Shown piece after piece: positions 1 to 10,902 of a stretch of DNA of 64,000 nt. Position 1 is the first letter of the stretch. Each line of letters starts with the position of its first letter. Position numbers and translations under genes: made by a program. The notes beneath the pieces are model-generated. The model saw only the letters and a list, made by a program, of their open reading frames with translations. It was not told the DNA's origin and did no database searches. The stretch comes from Chloroflexota bacterium. Its GTDB lineage: Bacteria > Chloroflexota > Anaerolineae > B4-G1. The DNA lies in NCBI GenBank assembly GCA_012514315.1, contig JAAZAN010000205.1, positions 1-64,000 on the forward strand, given 5' to 3'.

Positions 1-98
1 ATCCGACGTAATCACACCGCCAACCGCACCTCGTCGGGAGCATCGACAGTATACGCTGAAAAGGGTCGCAGTCAAGCCTTTCCAGGACAAGGGTACCA

Positions 99-127
99 TT
101 GGCAGACTCCGGATTATGCGCTAGAAT
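99..127 (+). promoter_or_regulatory. sigma70-like promoter upstream of the histidine kinase
   Basis: TTGGCA (99-104), 17-nt spacer, TAGAAT (122-127), about 44 bp before the GTG at 171. Confidence 0.5.
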
Positions 128-170
128 GGCCGCTATTGGTCAGGGGTATCCCTAACGGTGAGGTCACATC

Positions 171-1427
171 GTGCAATCCACTCCGCTCACATTCGACACG
201 AAGGAGTTCCTTCGCCCACTGCTGTTCGGTCTGCCCGAAGAGGACCTGGACCTCTTGGCTCAGAAGGTGGTGATGAGGCGGTTCGAGACGGAGGCAGTCA
301 TCTGTCGTGAGGGCGAGCCAGGCGAACACGTGTACATTGTGGTGGATGGATGGGTCGGTATCTACAAGCGGGTTGATGACAGGACTGAGCGGCACATTCA
401 CACTGGTGGGCCTGGCGAGTTCTTCGGTGAGATCGCCGTACTCCGTGAAGGCGCGCGAAGCGCCACAGTGCGGGCAACTGAGCCGACTACGCTGCTGGAA
501 ATCGACAAAGATACGTTCCTCTCCATCCTGGGTCGCAGTCCGTCGCTGGGCATTCGCTTCCTGATGCACGCGACGACGCGCTGGATGGACTCCGACAGAC
601 AATCGATCGAGGCGCTCCAGCGCGCCAATCAGGAGCTGACAGGAGCGCTGCAGCGACTCGAGCGTCTGGACCGCACCAAAACCGACTTCATCCAGGTGTC
701 CGCGCACGAGCTCCGCACCCCGCTCGCCGCACTCTTGGGCTACACACAGATGATGGAGAAGCACACGACTGTCCAGGATGATCCCGAGCTACGGATGCTT
801 ATGAACGGCATCCTGACCAGCACGCAGCGGCTGCATCGGGTGTTCAACAGCATCTTAGATGCATCTCGGGTGATGAATGAAGGGCTCAAGATCTACCGCA
901 GTCCGGTCAGTATCCCCGTGATCTTCCACGGCATCCTGACTGACTACGCAACGGTGATCGACGAACGCAAGCTGACGGTCGAAATGAGTGGACTGCAGGG
1001 TCTGCCCTTCCTCTCAGCTGCGCCTGACCTGCTGACAAAGGCATTCCACTACCTGGTCAACAACGCCATCAAGTACACGCCCGATGGCGGCACGATCACC
1101 ATCACGGTCAAGACGCTGGACGACACTGAGCAGGGAGCGGCGATCGAAGTCGCCATCCGCGACACGGGAATCGGCATTGCACCGGAGGATCTGGACCTGA
1201 TATTTGAGAAGTTCTACCGTACGGGCCAGGTAGCACTCCATTCCTCGGGTGCGACCAACTTTCGCGGCGGCGGCCCTGGGCTGGGCCTAACGATCGCCCG
1301 CGGGGTGATCGAGGCTCACGGAGGCCGAATATGGGCAGAGAGTCCCGGCTACAGCGAGGCGGAATGCCCGGGAAGCACCTTCTACGTACGCCTGCCCATC
1401 ACTGCGCAGGCGTCAGTCACCTCGTGA
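171..1427 (+). CDS. cyclic-nucleotide-binding domain sensor histidine kinase
   Basis: N-terminal cNMP-like domain (FETEAVICREGEPGEHVYIVVDGWVGIYKR); H-box SAHELRTPLAALLGYTQMM; HATPase GGGPGLGLTIARGVIEAHGGRIWAES. Confidence 0.9.
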   Translation: MQSTPLTFDTKEFLRPLLFGLPEEDLDLLAQKVVMRRFETEAVICREGEPGEHVYIVVDGWVGIYKRVDDRTERHIHTGGPGEFFGEIAVLREGARSATVRATEPTTLLEIDKDTFLSILGRSPSLGIRFLMHATTRWMDSDRQSIEALQRANQELTGALQRLERLDRTKTDFIQVSAHELRTPLAALLGYTQMMEKHTTVQDDPELRMLMNGILTSTQRLHRVFNSILDASRVMNEGLKIYRSPVSIPVIFHGILTDYATVIDERKLTVEMSGLQGLPFLSAAPDLLTKAFHYLVNNAIKYTPDGGTITITVKTLDDTEQGAAIEVAIRDTGIGIAPEDLDLIFEKFYRTGQVALHSSGATNFRGGGPGLGLTIARGVIEAHGGRIWAESPGYSEAECPGSTFYVRLPITAQASVTS

Positions 1428-1486
1428 GCAATCGAACGACGAAGCAACCACCATCTCGAGGCCAAGACACCTCGCTCTGCCTGAGC

Positions 1487-3085
1487 TCAGGGCATACCCA
1501 CAAGCACCATCTCTCTGGGACACTCGACCGCAAAGTCGAAGCGCACCACCTGCCGCTGGCCAGGCTGCAACTGCAGGATCCATTCGAGCTGGCCTGTCTC
1601 CGTCGCGCTACTGGGCTCTGGTTGGGACATCTCCAGTCGCACTTTGACCTCTTCGTGTCCTGATAGCGGTATCTGGTCACGCAGTATGAGCGTTGACACC
1701 ACCGACAGATGGTTTTCGACAGTGATCGCGTACCCCTGCCTCTGACGACGCCGGTCGCCAATCAGCCGCTTGTCTATCTCACGGCGGACCATCTCCCGCT
1801 TGATCTCAAACCGATCATCGGAGCCAAGGACAAGATCGATCTCTCCCTGGGGTGGAGTGAGATCCACCGCCGACTTCCCAAGGTACTCGGTTCCCACGAA
1901 GACAGCCGCCGGACCAGGCAGTAGCGTATAGGGACTGTCGTTCGGGACCCGCGCCCAACGAAACACGGCCCCAACCCGCTTGGGCGCCGCGACGTAGTCC
2001 AGCCGCGGTGCGAGCGCAAACTTAGCCACAGTCACACGGTGCTGTGCGCCGTCCGCCGCGACGCTCACTTCTCCGGGAATGATGTAGGAGACGGCCGAGC
2101 CACTGTCTGCGACTTGGGCCGTCAGCGTGCGTGCCTCCTCGACGGCAGGCACAGCCGGGACCCCTTCGAATGGTGCTACGCTAAGCACGGCATCCCCATC
2201 GTCCATCGCGGACCGCGCCGAAGCCCGCACCAGCACCGGTTCGCTGGAGGGCATCGGAACCGCCGGGCCGACGATCCACGGAGCAAGCTCGGGGACCGCC
2301 TGTGCCAATGCGGGACGCGCGGTCGAGAGGGTTAGCGCAACGCCCTCCCAGTCCTCACCAGTGCGTTGGCAAACAGCGGCATGGTACATAATGACGAGCT
2401 CGGGCGCGCCATTCGCCTCGTTCAAACGGAAGTCGTACAGCGGCTGCCACCCTGCGCCACGGATAACGTAGGACAGCTCCAGCACCAGGTCCCCGGCTGC
2501 CTGTACCTCACACTCAATGATCACGGTGCGGCGCTCGCGCCCGCCCGCGCCCTGTAGCTCCTGCAGCTCTCGTCGCAGTTTGTCGATCTTGCGTTCACGT
2601 GAACGCCGCGCCGCCGCAAGCTCCACAACCGTCGTGTTGATTGCGTCCAGGCGTTCTCGAAGCAGATCGAAGAGGTGCATCTGAGCATCGGCAGTGCTCC
2701 TCCCATAGGCAAGGCCGCGGGCATAGACCTCCGTGTGCCTCCCCAGCGATCCGACTGCAGTCCGTTCCTCCTCGAGCGTGGCTATGCGGTGATCAGCGCC
2801 CTCCTGCTCACGCTCCAGACCCTCGATCTCCCGCTCAAGCTCTCGCACCCGATCCGCCGGGGTGTCCACGTAGTGCTCACGGCGCACGTCCAGCCCTATC
2901 AGGAGAGCACGCGCCGTCCCCTCCGCTGCCACACGCACAGAGTCCACATCGATGCTGGACGGCAGATCCGTCACCTCCAGCCGGTGATGACCGGAACCTA
3001 GACTGACTGTCCCACGTCGAGTTACTTGAGCACGATCCGGAAAGACGGTTACCTGCGCAATACACGTGTCGGCAGTGCTTGTCAT
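1487..3085 (-). CDS. DUF4139 / mucoidy inhibitor MuiA-like protein
   Basis: CIAQVTVFPDRAQVTRRGTVSLGSGHHRLEVTDLP N-terminus, coiled coil, beta-rich C-terminus; ATG at 3085 overlaps the upstream stop (ATGA). Confidence 0.75.
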   Translation of the reverse strand: MTSTADTCIAQVTVFPDRAQVTRRGTVSLGSGHHRLEVTDLPSSIDVDSVRVAAEGTARALLIGLDVRREHYVDTPADRVRELEREIEGLEREQEGADHRIATLEEERTAVGSLGRHTEVYARGLAYGRSTADAQMHLFDLLRERLDAINTTVVELAAARRSRERKIDKLRRELQELQGAGGRERRTVIIECEVQAAGDLVLELSYVIRGAGWQPLYDFRLNEANGAPELVIMYHAAVCQRTGEDWEGVALTLSTARPALAQAVPELAPWIVGPAVPMPSSEPVLVRASARSAMDDGDAVLSVAPFEGVPAVPAVEEARTLTAQVADSGSAVSYIIPGEVSVAADGAQHRVTVAKFALAPRLDYVAAPKRVGAVFRWARVPNDSPYTLLPGPAAVFVGTEYLGKSAVDLTPPQGEIDLVLGSDDRFEIKREMVRREIDKRLIGDRRRQRQGYAITVENHLSVVSTLILRDQIPLSGHEEVKVRLEMSQPEPSSATETGQLEWILQLQPGQRQVVRFDFAVECPREMVLVGMP

Positions 3086-4713
3086 CGTCCCCCTCTCCCC
3101 CTCAAGCCGGTCAGAATCGACATCATCCGCAGTCCCAGTGCCCGCGCCCACATGCCGAGACGCACCGAGAGCCGCTCGTCCTCCGGCGCGTAGGCCTGAT
3201 CTCCCGTGATCAAGTGGAGCGCGCGCTCAACACTGTGGGGAATGATATCGCCTGCCATACCGTATCCGATGCAGTCATATCCAACCAGGTATAGGTTGTT
3301 GATCGGAGAACGGGGATCCAGCCGCTGATCACCGCTCTGTCCCATACGATGGGCCATCTCGGCCGTCCACAGGCCCGTGTAGAACATGGGCAGCTCCATC
3401 TCGGCGACGCCATCGTAGTTGGGAAAGACCTCGCGGAGCTGCTGCCGCACACGCGTCAGTTCGCGCTGGCAATTGAGCGGGCGATCCATCACCCAGAAAA
3501 CGTCGAGTATGTGCCGCCCCTCTGGGGCAAGACTCGCGTCGAAGTAGGTCGGCGCATAGCAGTTCAGGGTTGGATCCCAACCCATCGTGTGCAACAGCGA
3601 GTGATCATCATCGCCGAGCAGATTCTCCCGTGTTCCCAGCACCAGGCAGGCCACGTCGGCCGGCACGGCGGCGCGTAGCCGTGCCACGTAGTCCGCCGGA
3701 AGGTTCTGCTCACCTACCAGGGTGATCAACCGGTTGAGGCCGGCATTGTGGATCACGATGTCGGCCGATACCTCGCGGCCATCCGCCAAGCGCACACCGG
3801 TTACCCGCCCATCGGTCACCTCAATGCGATCCACACGGGTGGATGTGGCAATCCGTCCACCAAACTGATTGATCACATGCGCCAGTGCATCCACGATCGC
3901 CTTCGTCCCCCCGACTGCTGTCCCCCAGTCGGCCATGTTGCGGATCGAATCGACGATCGCACGCTTCGTCTCCATCGCCGAGAATGTGTCCACGGTCTGC
4001 GATGCGAAGCAATACGTGATGATCGTCTGGACGTAGCGCACATACTCCTCGTTGCCAGGAACATACCGCTCGATATACTCACGAGCCGTCATCTCGTCGG
4101 GGTAGACTCGCCAGGGATTGTACATATCCGCCATCCAAGCGAGCACTTGGGCCATGCCGGAGTCTCCCCCAACGATGGTCGATTGGGCCTCGTCTAGTGA
4201 CGCAAACCGACGTCCATCGCGCGTGACCACCCAGTGATCACCCATCGACCCAACGTCGTGGATCGTCACCCATTCTATGGGCGCCTCAAGACGATTGCAG
4301 AGCCGGCCAATACGGCTATTCGGCCCGGCGCAAGTCCACGCAGCCGTTGTGATTGCATATTCCTGATACATCAGATGCGTGTACTTACCCCCAATAAACG
4401 AGAGCTGCTCTAATACGAGGACACGACGACCTGCGCGCGCCAGCGCTGCAGCGGTCAACAGCCCACCGATGCCCGCCCCAATGATCACGGCGTCGTATCG
4501 TTCGCCAACCGGAGCGAGATCAATTGGCGGATCGAACCCCGAGAACACATTGTTCGGACAGGCAGCCGCACACGCGCCACACTCAGTGCAGGAGTCGGCA
4601 TCGATCTCAGGCCAGGCCTTTCGTTCAACCTGAAGCGTGATCGCCGTGTGAGGGCAGGCGATCACGCAGTAGCTGCATCCGCTGCAGCGAGCACGGTCGA
4701 CGACGATGGTCAT
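3082..4713 (-). CDS. two-[4Fe-4S] ferredoxin domain fused to FAD-dependent, phytoene-desaturase-like oxidoreductase
   Basis: CSGCSYCVIACP and CTECGACAAACP motifs; dinucleotide-binding YDAVIIGAGIGGLLTAAALARAGRRVLVLEQ; SD GGGGAGGTG before ATG 4713. Confidence 0.85.
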   Translation of the reverse strand: MTIVVDRARCSGCSYCVIACPHTAITLQVERKAWPEIDADSCTECGACAAACPNNVFSGFDPPIDLAPVGERYDAVIIGAGIGGLLTAAALARAGRRVLVLEQLSFIGGKYTHLMYQEYAITTAAWTCAGPNSRIGRLCNRLEAPIEWVTIHDVGSMGDHWVVTRDGRRFASLDEAQSTIVGGDSGMAQVLAWMADMYNPWRVYPDEMTAREYIERYVPGNEEYVRYVQTIITYCFASQTVDTFSAMETKRAIVDSIRNMADWGTAVGGTKAIVDALAHVINQFGGRIATSTRVDRIEVTDGRVTGVRLADGREVSADIVIHNAGLNRLITLVGEQNLPADYVARLRAAVPADVACLVLGTRENLLGDDDHSLLHTMGWDPTLNCYAPTYFDASLAPEGRHILDVFWVMDRPLNCQRELTRVRQQLREVFPNYDGVAEMELPMFYTGLWTAEMAHRMGQSGDQRLDPRSPINNLYLVGYDCIGYGMAGDIIPHSVERALHLITGDQAYAPEDERLSVRLGMWARALGLRMMSILTGLRGRGGR

Positions 4714-4836
4714 CAGCACCTCCCCGGAACTGGGTTTGTAGTGACAGGAACATCCACCTAAGCGCTGCCTCACTGCATAGATCGTGTCTGGCGCTATCCA
4801 GCGTGACACGACTCCCGGACGACGTTGGCTATCGCT

Positions 4837-6162
4837 CTATCGGTGGCACAGAACCGCTGCCGCCAGGTGATCGAGAGCCCGCTCGCCATACGCGGCATAT
4901 CGCTGCTGTCTGCCCCGCACCGGCGGATCCAGCGGTGGAAGCAATCCGAAGTTCGCCTTCATCGGTTGAAAGCTCGTCGGATCACATCGACTGACGTAAT
5001 AACAGAGCGCCCCAAGCATCATCGTGGGTGGGAGGACAACAGGAGCCTGCCCCAACATAGTCCGGGCCGCGTTCGTCCCGGCGACCCAGCCCGTGCCAAT
5101 GCTCCCGACGTATCCTTCCACGCCCGTGATCTGACCGCCGAAGAACAGCCCGTCCACCTTTCGGAAAGCCATGGTCGGTTCAAGCAGCAGCGGTGCGTTG
5201 ATGAAGGTGTTGCGATGCATATGCCCATATCGGACGAAGCTTGCGTTCTCCAGACCAGGGATCAGCCTGAAGACACGTTCTTGTTCGCTGTAACGGAGGT
5301 TAGTCTGGAAACCTACCATATTGTACAATGATCCGGCCAGGTTGTCCTGACGCAGCTGTACCACCGCGTTTGGCCGCTTACCGGTACGAGGGTCTCGTAG
5401 GCCAACCGGGCGCAGTGGTCCAAACGCCAGCGCCTCCTCTCCTCGTGCGGCCAACACCTCGATGGGTAGGCACCCCTCAAAGAAGCGTGAATCCTCCTGC
5501 TCGAAGCTGCGCAACGCGATACGGTCAGCCGCAACCAGCTCGTTCACGAACCGTGCGTACTCGGCTGCATCCATCGGACAGTTGATGTAGTCCGCGTCGC
5601 CCTTCCCGTAGCGCGACGCACGAAAAGCCACGGTCATATCGATCGATTCGACGTCCACGATAGGCGCAAGCGCATCGTAGAAATACAGCTGGTCCTCGCC
5701 GGTGAGTCCCACCACTGCGTTCGCCAGCAAATCCGAAGTCAACGGGCCTGTGGCGATGACCGCAGGCGGCTGAGGAATCTCTCGTTGCTCCTCACGAACC
5801 ACACGGATCAAAGGGTGCTCCTCGACTCGTCGCGTGACCTCCTCGGAGAACCGCTCGCGATCGACAGCCAGCGCACCTCCAGCCGGGACTCGGGTGGCGT
5901 CGGCGCATTCCAGCACGAGCGAGCCCAAATACCTGAGCTCCGCCTTCAGCAAGCCGCCCGCCCGATCGAGCAGGTCGGAACCCAGGCTATTGGAGCACAC
6001 CAACTCGGCCAGCCGATCACTCACGTGGGCTGGCGTCGAGCGTCGAGGGCGCATCTCAACAAGCGTGACCTCCACGCCCATCTGCGCCGCCTGCCACGCC
6101 GCTTCGCAGCCTGCCAATCCTCCACCGATAACGCGCAGCTCACGGGTCAGTTGCTCAGCCAT
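4837..6162 (-). CDS. trmFO: methylenetetrahydrofolate--tRNA-(uracil-5-)-methyltransferase TrmFO
   Basis: [31 protein letters not shown]...[50 protein letters not shown]. Confidence 0.95.
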   Translation of the reverse strand: MAEQLTRELRVIGGGLAGCEAAWQAAQMGVEVTLVEMRPRRSTPAHVSDRLAELVCSNSLGSDLLDRAGGLLKAELRYLGSLVLECADATRVPAGGALAVDRERFSEEVTRRVEEHPLIRVVREEQREIPQPPAVIATGPLTSDLLANAVVGLTGEDQLYFYDALAPIVDVESIDMTVAFRASRYGKGDADYINCPMDAAEYARFVNELVAADRIALRSFEQEDSRFFEGCLPIEVLAARGEEALAFGPLRPVGLRDPRTGKRPNAVVQLRQDNLAGSLYNMVGFQTNLRYSEQERVFRLIPGLENASFVRYGHMHRNTFINAPLLLEPTMAFRKVDGLFFGGQITGVEGYVGSIGTGWVAGTNAARTMLGQAPVVLPPTMMLGALCYYVSRCDPTSFQPMKANFGLLPPLDPPVRGRQQRYAAYGERALDHLAAAVLCHR

Positions 6163-6410
6163 TCCTCGATTGTACCACAGATGGCGCTCAAGCATATTCG
6201 CGGTAACATAGGTCCTGCACTAACTACTCCATCGTCTGCTCGCGTGCCGAGCTCCCATCGTGCTCGACGTTCGCTACTGACGCCCTCAGGCCCGTGCGTC
6301 GCCTCCAATTTGTGCTTCAGACACCTTCCCACTATACTCTGAATGATGGAAAGTCCAGCCCAGCACACATCTGAAAGATGAGGTCCTCTGAGTACGAAGG
6401 CAGGTCACCC

Positions 6411-7253
6411 ATGAGCTCAGCACAATTCGACCAGCAGACCCGTTTCCTGATTGACTTCCAGCTTACCAGCGTACCTGCACTGGTCGGCCTCGACGTGCCC
6501 TCGCCTGCCGCAGCGAGTATATTGGGTGTACGGGAGGACGATCTGCGAACATATCTCAGTCAGGCTGAGCAGTGCGTTCGGAGCACTGCCACGGAGCTAC
6601 TCGCACAGCCGGAGCTTGCGTCGGTGATCGATCAGTGGCCCGTATCGGCCGGCGGATCAGTAATGACTGTCGGTGACTCGATCACCATCCACCGCTACGG
6701 ATACGCTGAGATCCTGCGGCGGATGTTCGCGCTTCGCCGCCCGGCTGACGAGATACATCTGGTGAACGTCGCACAATCCGGCTATACCTCGGCAGACGGT
6801 CTGCTGAACACGTACACGCAGTACCTATCCTACCAGCCCGACTGGGCTTTCATCATGTACGGCTGTAACGACTGCAAGCGTCTGGACGGCAACCGCACGC
6901 TGGTGTCCATCACCGAGTACCGCAATAACGTAGCGGACATTGTGCGCGCGTTTCAGCGCCATAGCGCAGCGCGGATCGTTCTGTTGACGCCAACCCCGGT
7001 GGTTGAGCCGATGATAGACTCCGACCCGGACTTCCAGGCCGCGCGGTTGCGATGGGACAATCGGGACCTGGCCGCTTGTGCCCAAGCTGTACAAGAACTC
7101 GGCAACGAACTGGATGTCCCAGTCATCGACACGTTCTCGGCAATCAGTAATCCGAACCCGGCAGTCTACGTTGAGGACGGTCTGCATCCCAATGCCGAGG
7201 GACAACGGATCATCTCAACCTACCTCATCCGAGCACTGATGGCGGTGTTCTGA
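6411..7253 (+). CDS. SGNH/GDSL hydrolase family protein
   Basis: MTVGDSIT block I, YGCNDCKR block III, DGLHPNAEGQ block V. Confidence 0.85.
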   Translation: MSSAQFDQQTRFLIDFQLTSVPALVGLDVPSPAAASILGVREDDLRTYLSQAEQCVRSTATELLAQPELASVIDQWPVSAGGSVMTVGDSITIHRYGYAEILRRMFALRRPADEIHLVNVAQSGYTSADGLLNTYTQYLSYQPDWAFIMYGCNDCKRLDGNRTLVSITEYRNNVADIVRAFQRHSAARIVLLTPTPVVEPMIDSDPDFQAARLRWDNRDLAACAQAVQELGNELDVPVIDTFSAISNPNPAVYVEDGLHPNAEGQRIISTYLIRALMAVF

Positions 7254-7290
7254 TTGACGACAGCTTACCGGACTTAGGAGGCCTATCCCG

Positions 7291-8388
7291 ATGAACTCAC
7301 GACAACGCGTTCTCGCTGCGCTCACACGCAAAGAGCTTCCCGATCGAGTCCCGCTTCAGTTTGACCTGTGCCGCTCACTCCTGGATCGGTTTGGTGAGCG
7401 GTATGGGGTTCCCGTGAACTACACAACCTCATGGTACGAGGATGTTACTTACCGTATCTCTGGCAATGAGCTTCGTGTGGCAATGGGCAGCGATTGCATC
7501 GTTGTCGGAGCGAGCCTGCCACGAGGCTACACGCATCCGTCAGATGCGCACGGTAACCTAGTGAACGAGTTTGGCATGCACTTGCGTCAGGGGCCGGTCT
7601 ATATGGAGGTGATCGCTCCTCCGCCCATGGCGCACTTCACCACGGCCCAGGATGTGGTCGAGTTCGAGTTCCCCAACCCGCTGGCTGATGGCCGCTTCGA
7701 CGACGCGGAGCGCAGCATCGCGGCCTACCGTGGCGAGTACTTCATCATTGGCGACATGGAACTCACGATGTTCGACCTGATGCATCTGGCGGTCGGTATG
7801 GAGAAGCTACTGACGGATATGGCGATGGGTGCCTCCTACATCGAACCGCTGATAGACCGGTGCAAGGACTTCTCGCTCGCTATCGGTAGGAGACTGGTCG
7901 AAATGGGCGTCGACGGGATATGGGCGGGCGATGACTTCGGCGGTCAGAACGGTATGCTCATCTCGCCCCGCATGTGGCGTCGGTACTTCAGGGAACCATA
8001 TCGGCAGATCTACTCCGAGCTCAAGACAATCAACCCCTGTGTGATCATCATGCAGCACTGCGACGGGGCTGTCGCGCCAATCCTCGACGACTGGATCGAG
8101 GTCGGGCTCGAAGTCTTCAATCCCGTCCAGCCGAACGTGCCAGGCCATGATCCTTCCGATTTGAAGCGACAGTTTGGCGATCGGATGTCCTTCTGGGGTG
8201 CAATCGACCAGCAGACCCTGCTACCCTTCGGTACCCCGGCACAGATCGAGGCTGACGTCAGGGCAAAGATCGAAGTACTGGGCGCCGGCGGGGGGTACAT
8301 GGTCGCCCCAGCCCACATCATTCAGGCTGACACCTCTGTGGAGAATGTAGAGGCCTTCATCAACGCGGTGAAAACCTTCGGCAAGTAG
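7291..8388 (+). CDS. uroporphyrinogen decarboxylase (URO-D) family protein, probable methyltransferase-type
   Basis: MNSRQRVLAALTRKELPDRVPLQFD; GIWAGDDFGGQNGMLISPRMWRRYFREPYRQI; FWGAIDQQTLLPFGTPAQIEADV. Confidence 0.85.
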   Translation: MNSRQRVLAALTRKELPDRVPLQFDLCRSLLDRFGERYGVPVNYTTSWYEDVTYRISGNELRVAMGSDCIVVGASLPRGYTHPSDAHGNLVNEFGMHLRQGPVYMEVIAPPPMAHFTTAQDVVEFEFPNPLADGRFDDAERSIAAYRGEYFIIGDMELTMFDLMHLAVGMEKLLTDMAMGASYIEPLIDRCKDFSLAIGRRLVEMGVDGIWAGDDFGGQNGMLISPRMWRRYFREPYRQIYSELKTINPCVIIMQHCDGAVAPILDDWIEVGLEVFNPVQPNVPGHDPSDLKRQFGDRMSFWGAIDQQTLLPFGTPAQIEADVRAKIEVLGAGGGYMVAPAHIIQADTSVENVEAFINAVKTFGK

Positions 8389-8395
8389 GGTTTAG

Positions 8396-9901
8396 ATGGC
8401 AACTTACTTCGAACAACTCAAAGCGCGACTCGCTCAGGTCTCAGATCTTCAGCGGGCCGCCGCGGTTCTGGAGTGGGATCAGCAGGTCAATATGCCCCAC
8501 GGTGGCAGTAATGCGCGTGCCCGTCAGTTGGCAACACTGCACGAACTGGCTCACACGCTGTTCGTTGCAGAGGTGACTGGCGACTGGCTGGAGCACGCTG
8601 CCGCCGAGGTAGCCGCAATGTCACCCGACTCAAACGAGGCGTGCCTCGTGCGAGTGACTCGCCGGGACTATGATCGGCTCAGGAGAGTGCCGGGTTCTCT
8701 GGTCGCCGAACGGGCTCAGGTGACCGCCGAGGCGTTCCAGGCATGGGAGCAGGCGCGGGCCGAATCCCGATTCGCCATGTTTGCGCCGCACCTGCAGCGT
8801 GTCCTGGATGTCACCTCCCGATCCGCCGAGGCGCTCGGCTACGAAGACTGCATCTACGACGCCCTACTGGATCAGTTCGAGCCAGAAATGAGGACGAAGG
8901 ACGTCACCGGTATCTTCGCCGAGTTGCGGAACGGGCTTGTTCGACTGGTGCGAGCGATCTCGGATCACGGCAGGCCAATCGATGACTCCGTCCTTTCTCG
9001 GCGTTTCCCTGAAGCAGCTCAATGGGATTTTGGCCTCACCGTCTTGGAGGATATGGGATTCGACACAGCCTGCGGGCGACAGGATCGGTCGGCGCATCCT
9101 TTTACGACATCCTTCTCTCCACACGATGTGCGGATCACGACCCGCATCAACCCCAACCAACTTCATTCAGGACTTTTCAGCACCGTGCACGAAGGCGGAC
9201 ACGCATTGTACGACCAGGGCATATCGATGGAGCTCGATCGGACGCCCCTGTGCGACGGGGCATCCTTCAGCCTTCACGAGTCCCAGTCCAGACTCTGGGA
9301 GAACATCGTCGCCCGAAGCCACTGCTTCTGGACGCATTACCTGCCTCGTCTCACTGAGTACTTTCCTCAGCAACTGGCTGATCAGACCGTTGACAGCTTC
9401 TATCGTGCGATCAACAGGGTAGAACCATCGCTGATTCGTGTTGAGGCCGATGAAGTCACCTACAACTTGCACATCTTTCTGCGCTTCGAGCTCGAGCAGG
9501 AGCTGCTCGAGGGACGGCTGAAGGTATCCGAGCTGCCCGAGGCATGGAATGCGAAAATGGAATCGTACCTGGGCATTCTCCCCGGTGACGACGCAACCGG
9601 CGTGTTGCAGGATGTGCACTGGTCAAGCGGGTCGTTTGGATACTTCCCATCATACGCACTGGGCAACCTGCTCGCAGTGCAATTCTACAACCAGGCGCTG
9701 CAGGACATGCCCGAGCTGCCCGACCAGATCGCCCAGGGTTACCTGCACCCGTTGCGCGCCTGGCTGCGCGACCACATCCACATTCACGGGAAGAAGATGA
9801 TGCCAGACCAGCTGGTGAGGCAGGTGACAGGACAACCGCTGAGCGCGGCGCCGTTCTTGACCTACCTGGAGACGAAGTACGCGGAGATCTACGGGCTCTG
9901 A
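8396..9901 (+). CDS. M32 family carboxypeptidase (Taq carboxypeptidase-like)
   Basis: HEGGHALYDQG zinc motif; AAVLEWDQQVNMPHGG; ESQSRLWENIVARS. Confidence 0.93.
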   Translation: MATYFEQLKARLAQVSDLQRAAAVLEWDQQVNMPHGGSNARARQLATLHELAHTLFVAEVTGDWLEHAAAEVAAMSPDSNEACLVRVTRRDYDRLRRVPGSLVAERAQVTAEAFQAWEQARAESRFAMFAPHLQRVLDVTSRSAEALGYEDCIYDALLDQFEPEMRTKDVTGIFAELRNGLVRLVRAISDHGRPIDDSVLSRRFPEAAQWDFGLTVLEDMGFDTACGRQDRSAHPFTTSFSPHDVRITTRINPNQLHSGLFSTVHEGGHALYDQGISMELDRTPLCDGASFSLHESQSRLWENIVARSHCFWTHYLPRLTEYFPQQLADQTVDSFYRAINRVEPSLIRVEADEVTYNLHIFLRFELEQELLEGRLKVSELPEAWNAKMESYLGILPGDDATGVLQDVHWSSGSFGYFPSYALGNLLAVQFYNQALQDMPELPDQIAQGYLHPLRAWLRDHIHIHGKKMMPDQLVRQVTGQPLSAAPFLTYLETKYAEIYGL

Positions 9902-10902
9902 TTCGACGCTCCGGGGGCTTTCCGAAGAGAGGGATTCGTCCCTCCCATTCCGCCCTCCGGGTTCCCGGTCGCGGGCTGAACGCCCTCGATCCAACGTCCA
10001 TAGATGCGTTGTGTCGGGTACGCGAACTCCACATCGGGCTCACTGGCAAAGGCATTCAGAATGTCCTCCCAGATCTGCGCCTCAGTCGATCGCCGACGAC
10101 GCGGTTCACACAAGTACCGTACAGTCAGTTCGACACCACTCCATTGGGGATCCACCCTCGCATAGACAATCGGGGTGAATGCGTGATACATGATCAGGAA
10201 CGGCGAACGTTCGCGCTCCAGTCGTTCTTTCGCCTCTTGACTTAGCTCCGCGTCGTGGCGTTGCGCGATCGTCTGCAGAATGGACTTGGCTTTCTGCCAG
10301 TCGCTCTCGAACGTCACGTGCACCGGTATCTCGTTCCAGATATACGCCAGTCCTCGGGTGTAGTTCGCCACCGGCTGCTGAAAGACCAGACCATTGGGCA
10401 CGTGGATTATGCGCCCGGTGCTTTGGTCGGCCTGGACCCAGTTCTCGATCTCCAACATGGTGAACATGAACAGACGCACAGCGACCACATCGCCGGCGTG
10501 TTCCCCAACCTGGATCCGATCCCCCACATCAAAGGGCCTGCGCCACAGGATGAAGGCCCAGCCGGCCAGGTTGGTCACCGGTTCCCGAAGTGCAACCGTG
10601 AATCCAGCCGAGAGCAGGCCCAGGAACGTCGCCAGCGACTGCAGCCCATCCGTCCACAACCGCACGATCCAGACCAGCCCGATTGCTCCGAGCACGTAGG
10701 CTGTTGACACTCGCCAGCGATAGCGCAGACGCATATCTTGCGTGCGCCACTCAGCCAACACGACGATGATGCGGCGCAATAGCCATAGGCCGAGCACGAG
10801 GGCCAGCGTTTTGAGCAGCCGCAGCTCAACATCGATCGGCAAGCCAACAAGAGACTCTGTCTTCGCCAGGGCCGATATGACCAGACGATCAACCACGCCC
10901 AT
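9889..10902 (-). CDS. MscS-family mechanosensitive ion channel protein
   Basis: N-terminal TM helices; LLSAGFTVALREPVTNLAGWAFILWRRPFDVGDRIQVGEHAGDVVAVRLFMFTMLE. Confidence 0.85.
   Translation of the reverse strand: MGVVDRLVISALAKTESLVGLPIDVELRLLKTLALVLGLWLLRRIIVVLAEWRTQDMRLRYRWRVSTAYVLGAIGLVWIVRLWTDGLQSLATFLGLLSAGFTVALREPVTNLAGWAFILWRRPFDVGDRIQVGEHAGDVVAVRLFMFTMLEIENWVQADQSTGRIIHVPNGLVFQQPVANYTRGLAYIWNEIPVHVTFESDWQKAKSILQTIAQRHDAELSQEAKERLERERSPFLIMYHAFTPIVYARVDPQWSGVELTVRYLCEPRRRRSTEAQIWEDILNAFASEPDVEFAYPTQRIYGRWIEGVQPATGNPEGGMGGTNPSLRKAPGASNQSP

Noticed and set aside
114-764. 216-aa minus-strand ORF
   Set aside because: Antisense to the well-supported cNMP-histidine kinase.
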